Source of the DNA: Perilla frutescens
Lineage: Eukaryota; Streptophyta; Magnoliopsida; Lamiales; Lamiaceae
DNA: 64,000 nucleotides
Reading direction: 5' to 3'
Assembly (NCBI GenBank): GCA_026008535.1
Contig: BRKX01000002.1
Coordinates: forward strand, 34,916,001 to 34,980,000
The position numbers were made by a program, and so were the translations under genes. Of the stretch, positions 59,301 through 64,000 are shown piece by piece (positions within the stretch are counted from its first letter, which is position 1; each line of letters begins with the position of its first letter). The notes beneath the pieces were generated by a model, which made no database searches, was not told the origin of the DNA, and saw nothing but the letters and a program-made list of their open reading frames with translations.

Positions 59301-62300
59301 TGATTTTATTTTGGCGTCGAGAGCTCTTAATTCTGGTTATTGATTGCATTCAGGGAAAACCATGGCCTGCGTCTCAGTGGAAGTTTTATATCGCCTTTTC
59401 TTTGTTCCGCGGAGCATCTATCTATGCTGGAGTACATTGTAGATGGATCATGGTATCACTATTGAACTTATTAATCGGTGTTTGTTAGATGGTTTACTGG
59501 TCTATTTAGATGTCTTTCGTATAGGAGCTTATCAGTGATATATTATTTTGTAACCATACCTTTGTAGGGAAATGCTTCAGGAGGAGAGCGTGCCCGCCAT
59601 GCTGGAGAGAAGGCTGATGCTATGATTGAGACTGCGTGGGCATTTATTCAGAGGGAATCTGTTCTTCCCATGCATCCCCCACAGGGTAACCTCGATTTTT
59701 AACATATTTGATATACAAACTACAAATAGTGTGAATAGTTTTCTTATTCCCAATATATGCACGTTCTGGAGAAACGGTAATTATACCTGGAATCTGTTAT
59801 GATCCCACATCAGTTCCACATGGAAATGTGGAAAGGCTTATAAGTGAGGGGTCAACCCTCCACCTTTGACCATGGTTTTGGATTAAGTTAGGCCTCCCTA
59901 TCTTATATGCCTAACATAATCTTATTATTAAAATTAGTTTTTGTTTGATCCTAAATCCTGCCTGAAATGTTGCTTATTTTCCTTATATCAGAATTAATTC
60001 GCCGAGAACATGTGCAGCCACTTGGAAAAGAAAGCACAGACAGCCTCCATTTAAGTGGAAGAAAATTTGTTCCAAATCAAAAGGTTCAGGGCTTAAGAAA
60101 CAGACTGATCAAGTTTATGGAGGATCACATATATCCAATGGAAAACGAGTTCTACAAACTTTCTCAGTCAGACATGCGTTGGTCCATTCACCCAGAAGAG
60201 GAGAGGCTAAAGGAGCTAGCAAGGAAAGAAGGCCTGTGGAACTTATTTATTCCTGTATGTGCAGTTGCAAACGTGTTTTCTCATTTCGTTTCCCATCAAA
60301 GTTGAAATAACACGAATAGATCAATTTTTTAAATTTATGTAATAATATATCCATGTTTGTATGCAGTTTGATAGTGCTGCTAGGGTCAAGGAAGTTATCT
60401 CTGGTCAAAGAAAAGATGGTCACATCGACAACACATTCGATAAATTACTGGGTGCTGGTCTGTCAAACCTCGAGTATGGATATCTTTGCGAGATCATGGG
60501 CCGTTCTGTGTGGGCACCACAGGTGTTCAACTGTGGAGCACCAGATACTGGAAATATGGAGGTTAGAAAAGCAACTTTCCTGTGGTTGAATCACGAAATT
60601 TAACTTTTTTACTTCACTACCTGAAATAATGCTTTGCATGAAAGATAATGCTTCAGCGAGATTTATGGTTTCTTTGAGAAGTTTGGAAGATTAAGAAGTA
60701 TAGTTTTCCTAATTCTAGGAATTTATTCTCTCTCTCTCTCAAGTCATCTGCATATGGAGAAGCCGAACCTTCACCATGCAGTGCCACATGGTGCTTATGT
60801 TTTACCTCATGCGGACTTAACTTGTTTCTGGCCCTCAACTTTGTTGGGGCATTTAACCTAACTTGAGCATTATAGTTTTAATCAACATCAAGCATTGGCC
60901 ATCGAGTTTTAGCACATTATATTGCATTAAATGATCCCTTATTCTTTTGTTCTGCTTGGGCGGCCTTTCTTGTAGGTCTTAATGCGCTACGGAAATGCTG
61001 AACAAATGCATCAATGGCTTGTTCCCCTGCTCGAAGGAAAAATTCGTTCTGGATTTGCAATGACAGAGCCACAAGTTGCATCTTCTGATGCTACGAATAT
61101 AGAGTGTTCTATCACAAGGTACATTGCTACACCCTTGAAAAGTAATCTGCTGCTATGCCCTCTGATCTCTGATTGGCATTTATTCGAGTCATGTTCATGT
61201 TCTCATGCCTTGAGAGTCTCGAATAGTTTTGGATTGATTCATCTAAAACCTGATGTTTGAAACACATGAGTTGCTTTGGACAGACATGGAAATTCATATA
61301 TTATCAATGGGCGAAAGTGGTGGACAAGTGGAGCCATGGATCCTAGGTGCAAAGTTCTAATTGTCATGGTTAGATTTGCGATCTCATATGTTCAAGACAT
61401 GTTTCAAAATCAGTATTCTAATTCAAGAAATATGCAGGGAAAAACCGACTTTGCAGCGCCCAAGCATAAACAGCAATCCATGATCTTGGTCGACATCAAT
61501 ACCCCTGGTGTAAACATAAAGAGACCATTGACGGTGTTTGGCTTTGATGACGCACCTCATGGACATGCAGAAATATTATTTGAGAACGTATGCACACCAT
61601 CCAAGAATATCCTGCTCGGTGAGGGTCGTGGATTTGAGATTGCACAGGTGGGGGTTCGGAGCTTTGCTTTTACTTAATAACTTCCCCTAAACAAGAATTC
61701 GCATGATTTGGACTAAATGTCAAGTGTGGAAAACGTGGATTAGACGAGTTGTCGGATGTTTTGCACGAGTTACATTCGTTATGTCAGACGAGTTTGTCGA
61801 ATGTTGCTTGCTCACTTGCTTCTGCTCACTTCAGGGTAGGCTGGGCCCTGGCAGGTTACACCACTGCATGAGGCTGATTGGCACTGCTGAGCGCGGCATG
61901 CAGTTGATGATTCAGAGAGCAGTCAGCAGAAGAGCTTTCGACAAATTGATAGCCGAGCATGGCTCCTTTCTTTCAGACGTTGCAAAGGTTCGTATTCACT
62001 TGCTTGTACTCGCATCTAAAAGTACTGCTGTGAAACCAGTAGCTTGATCTCTACGTTTCTGGGACTGGCCATCGGGGCCAAACGGGCTCGTTTGTTACCC
62101 TCCTTGTACATGTATTGAGCATTCTCGTGCTGCAGTGCCGGGTAGAACTCGAGAGGACTAGGTTGCTGGTTCTGGAAGCTGCAGACCAGCTCGACCGGCT
62201 TGGGAACAAAAAGGCGCGCGGAACCATTGCCATGGCCAAGGTATCGCTAGCTTACACACGTTGAATGTTCGATTTTTGGAACTTGCAGCATCGTTTTTCC

Positions 62301-62535
62301 CTGTTCTTGATCTGTTCTTTCTCAACCCTCATCGGTTGAGCAGATTGCAGCGCCGAGCATGGCGCTGAAAGTGCTCGACACAGCAATGCAGGTGCATGGC
62401 GCGGCGGGTCTATCTGGCGACACAGTTCTCGCTCACCTCTGGGCAACTGCAAGAACACTGAGGATTGCAGATGGTCCTGATGAAGTCCATTTGGGAACCA
62501 TTGCAAAACTTGAGCTAAGAAGAGCTAAGCTTTGA
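56343..62535 (+). CDS. IBR3: IBR3 acyl-CoA dehydrogenase (ACAD10/11-like), peroxisomal, 829 aa
   Basis: In Arabidopsis IBR3 is needed for response to indole-3-butyric acid, whose peroxisomal beta-oxidation yields auxin. Seventeen exons join in frame: 56343-56477, 57404-57538, 57684-57824, 57954-58085, 58259-58444, 58574-58651, 58804-58923, 59354-59452, 59568-59685, 59992-60254, 60367-60561, 60976-61118, 61284-61368, 61438-61647, 61835-61987, 62136-62240, 62344-62535. Residues about 35-345 form an aminoglycoside-phosphotransferase-like domain with LRKKPPGKLLESAHAVEREF, the loop HGDFRIDN (229-236) and ILDWELSTLG (Asp251). Residues about 420-829 are the dehydrogenase: FAMTEPQVASSDATN, KWWTSGAMDPRC, GFDDAPHGHAEI, GRLGPGRLHHCMRLIG, RIADGPDEVHLGT. 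The C-terminus RRAKL ends in AKL, a peroxisomal targeting signal type 1 variant (Arabidopsis has SKL). Length matches Arabidopsis (824 as I recall). Confidence 0.97.
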
Positions 62536-62885
62536 GAGACTCACCTATCAAATCAGCGCGCGCTCTATGAATAGGAGTCGAATAAAATGTTCTAATTTTG
62601 GGAATATAATATTGTGCAATTACTTGCTAAATATATGACGATAGAATAAATGTTGCAAGTGCGATAAGGCGTGATATGCATTAAATTTATATTAACAATT
62701 TTATCTACTCAATTGATTTGAGTTTTATTTATCTACTAAAGAACATACAACACATATAATTTGGATGACAAATCTATACTTCTATACTATACTATACTAT
62801 ACATAAAAGTAAGTTAGTCATTATATATAATAGAAATATTAAGTTTTTCCTATTAAATGCACTTTTTATATATAGAAACATAATA
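62536..62885. other. 3' flank of IBR3
   Basis: 3' untranslated region and AT-rich DNA with AATAAA-like words (62581, 62645). CTATACTATACTATAC near 62785-62800 is a short tandem repeat. Confidence 0.55.
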
Positions 62886-63140
62886 CTCCCTCCGTCCCAT
62901 TTTGATAGGTTGATTGGAGTTTTTCACGGAGATTAAGAAAAGTATTGTGAAAGACAATTAATCAAAAAACTTCCTAATATGCTCCTATTTATTTATTTGA
63001 TATTGAATTAACCTAATGTGAACATATTAGATAGGAGTATATATTAGTAAATTAACTAAATATATATAGAAACATGCCTATATATCGGGACATAATAAAA
63101 AAAGAAAACAAACCTATCATAATGGGGCAAGATGGGGTAG
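62886..63140. mobile_element. Stowaway-type (Tc1/mariner) MITE, 255 bp
   Basis: Left end CTCCCTCCGTCCCATTTTGA, the well-known Stowaway terminus. The inverted right end reads CTACCCCATCTTGCCCCATTATGATAGG on the minus strand. TA dinucleotides flank both sides (62884-62885 and 63141-63142). The interior is AT-rich without coding capacity. Confidence 0.9.
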
Positions 63141-63142
63141 TA

Positions 63143-64000
63143 TTTATTAATTAATTAATATTTATGTTACATAGTTAATCATATAGTCTTTCAATGATCG
63201 AATTTCAATATTATACATTATTTTTTTATTTTGCAAAAATACTTTTTTCATCCAAATATACTTTGTTCATAAGATAAAAAAAAAATTAATTCCAAAATTT
63301 TGCGGCCTTTAACTTATTAATCTATATATAAATTTGTTAGATACCTATTTTTTCTTTATGACGGATCATAATTTTATATTAATTATTATCATTTTAATTA
63401 GTATGAGTGAATATTCTAATATATTAACTTAAAATATTTTTAATTTTCAAGTTAATCAAATATATTTAAGAAATCAAGATTTACATCCAAAAATTTCAAT
63501 TAAATATATTTAAATTTTCAAATGAAATGTATTAATTGACCTTATCAATATAATGTGAAATACTATTAAAATTTTGAAGTTGGCATATTAAATTTGTAGA
63601 CTTTAATATATTTTAAAGGGTTCATTAATGATTAAATACATAAACTTTGACACAAGTTGTAATCTTAATCTTAATATATATAAAAGCAAAAAAGTATACC
63701 TAGAATAGTAACTCAAGTTTTCCCGCTCAAATCGTCTTTCTGAATATGGAAATATAATATTTATTAATTAAATAATATTTATATTACATTAAATAGTTAG
63801 TTAATTATATACTAATTAATTAAATACCAGAAATTAATATGATAAAATCTATATTATTTGTAAAAAGTAAATGTATCTTTTTTTAGTTTATTATGTAGGA
63901 ACTTTTTATATTTAGAATAGGTTACCTAATATGTAAATTAAATACATTTCAAATTTATTTTTGAAATTCTTCTGTATTGAGAATAGGCAATAATTTTTAT
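63143..64000. other. AT-rich spacer at right edge
   Basis: No gene or element recognised up to the window end. Confidence 0.55.

Noticed and set aside
1..64000. tRNA, rRNA or snRNA genes
   Set aside because: No conserved box A/B arrangement, rRNA stretch or snRNA promoter was noticed; a tRNAscan-SE and Infernal run would settle this.

Overview
The window is AT-rich plant nuclear DNA, very probably from a dicot. Genes have GT-AG introns and plant-specific families (phospholipase D zeta, a MORF RNA-editing factor, IBR3, a berberine-bridge-like oxidase). They are separated by long AT-rich spacers packed with transposons. I cannot name the species from sequence alone. Exon coordinates below come from reading splice junctions that keep the frame and match what I remember of the Arabidopsis proteins; no alignment was run. 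|| Layout. 1-8.6 kb: two minus-strand genes, the 5' half of a PX-PH phospholipase D zeta (it runs off the left edge) and a 550-residue low-complexity/TPR protein. 8.6-24.4 kb: transposon territory. It holds a FAR1/MULE transposase relic between inverted termini, Gypsy-like and other LTR-type remnants, and a complete 4.7 kb non-autonomous LTR element (17787-22527) with a perfect 5-bp target duplication, inserted into an older repeat. 24.4-26.5 kb: a complete MORF3 gene. 27.3-41.3 kb: three small single-exon genes (77, 87 and 79 residues; the last two are paralogues) scattered among MITEs, a fold-back element, a hAT element and a CACTA end. 42.4-44.0 kb: an intronless berberine-bridge-like oxidase. 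44.6-49.4 kb: a decayed Copia element on the minus strand. 51.06-56.04 kb: a Mutator-type element with about 55-bp inverted ends and a 9-bp target duplication, carrying a broken piece of a DELLA (GRAS) gene and a long GTGATACTTT minisatellite. 56.3-62.5 kb: a complete 17-exon IBR3 acyl-CoA dehydrogenase gene, with a Stowaway-like MITE just downstream. || How it fits together. The conserved genes serve unrelated housekeeping roles: phosphatidic acid signalling and membrane traffic, organelle RNA editing, and peroxisomal indole-3-butyric acid metabolism. Their neighbourhoods look ancestral: as I recall, MORF3 and IBR3 are near neighbours in Arabidopsis (At3g06790/At3g06810), and PLD-zeta genes lie beside a TPR gene. 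Here about 30 kb of mostly mobile DNA separates MORF3 from IBR3. The most notable object is the DELLA-bearing Mutator element, which ends about 300 bases upstream of the IBR3 start codon.
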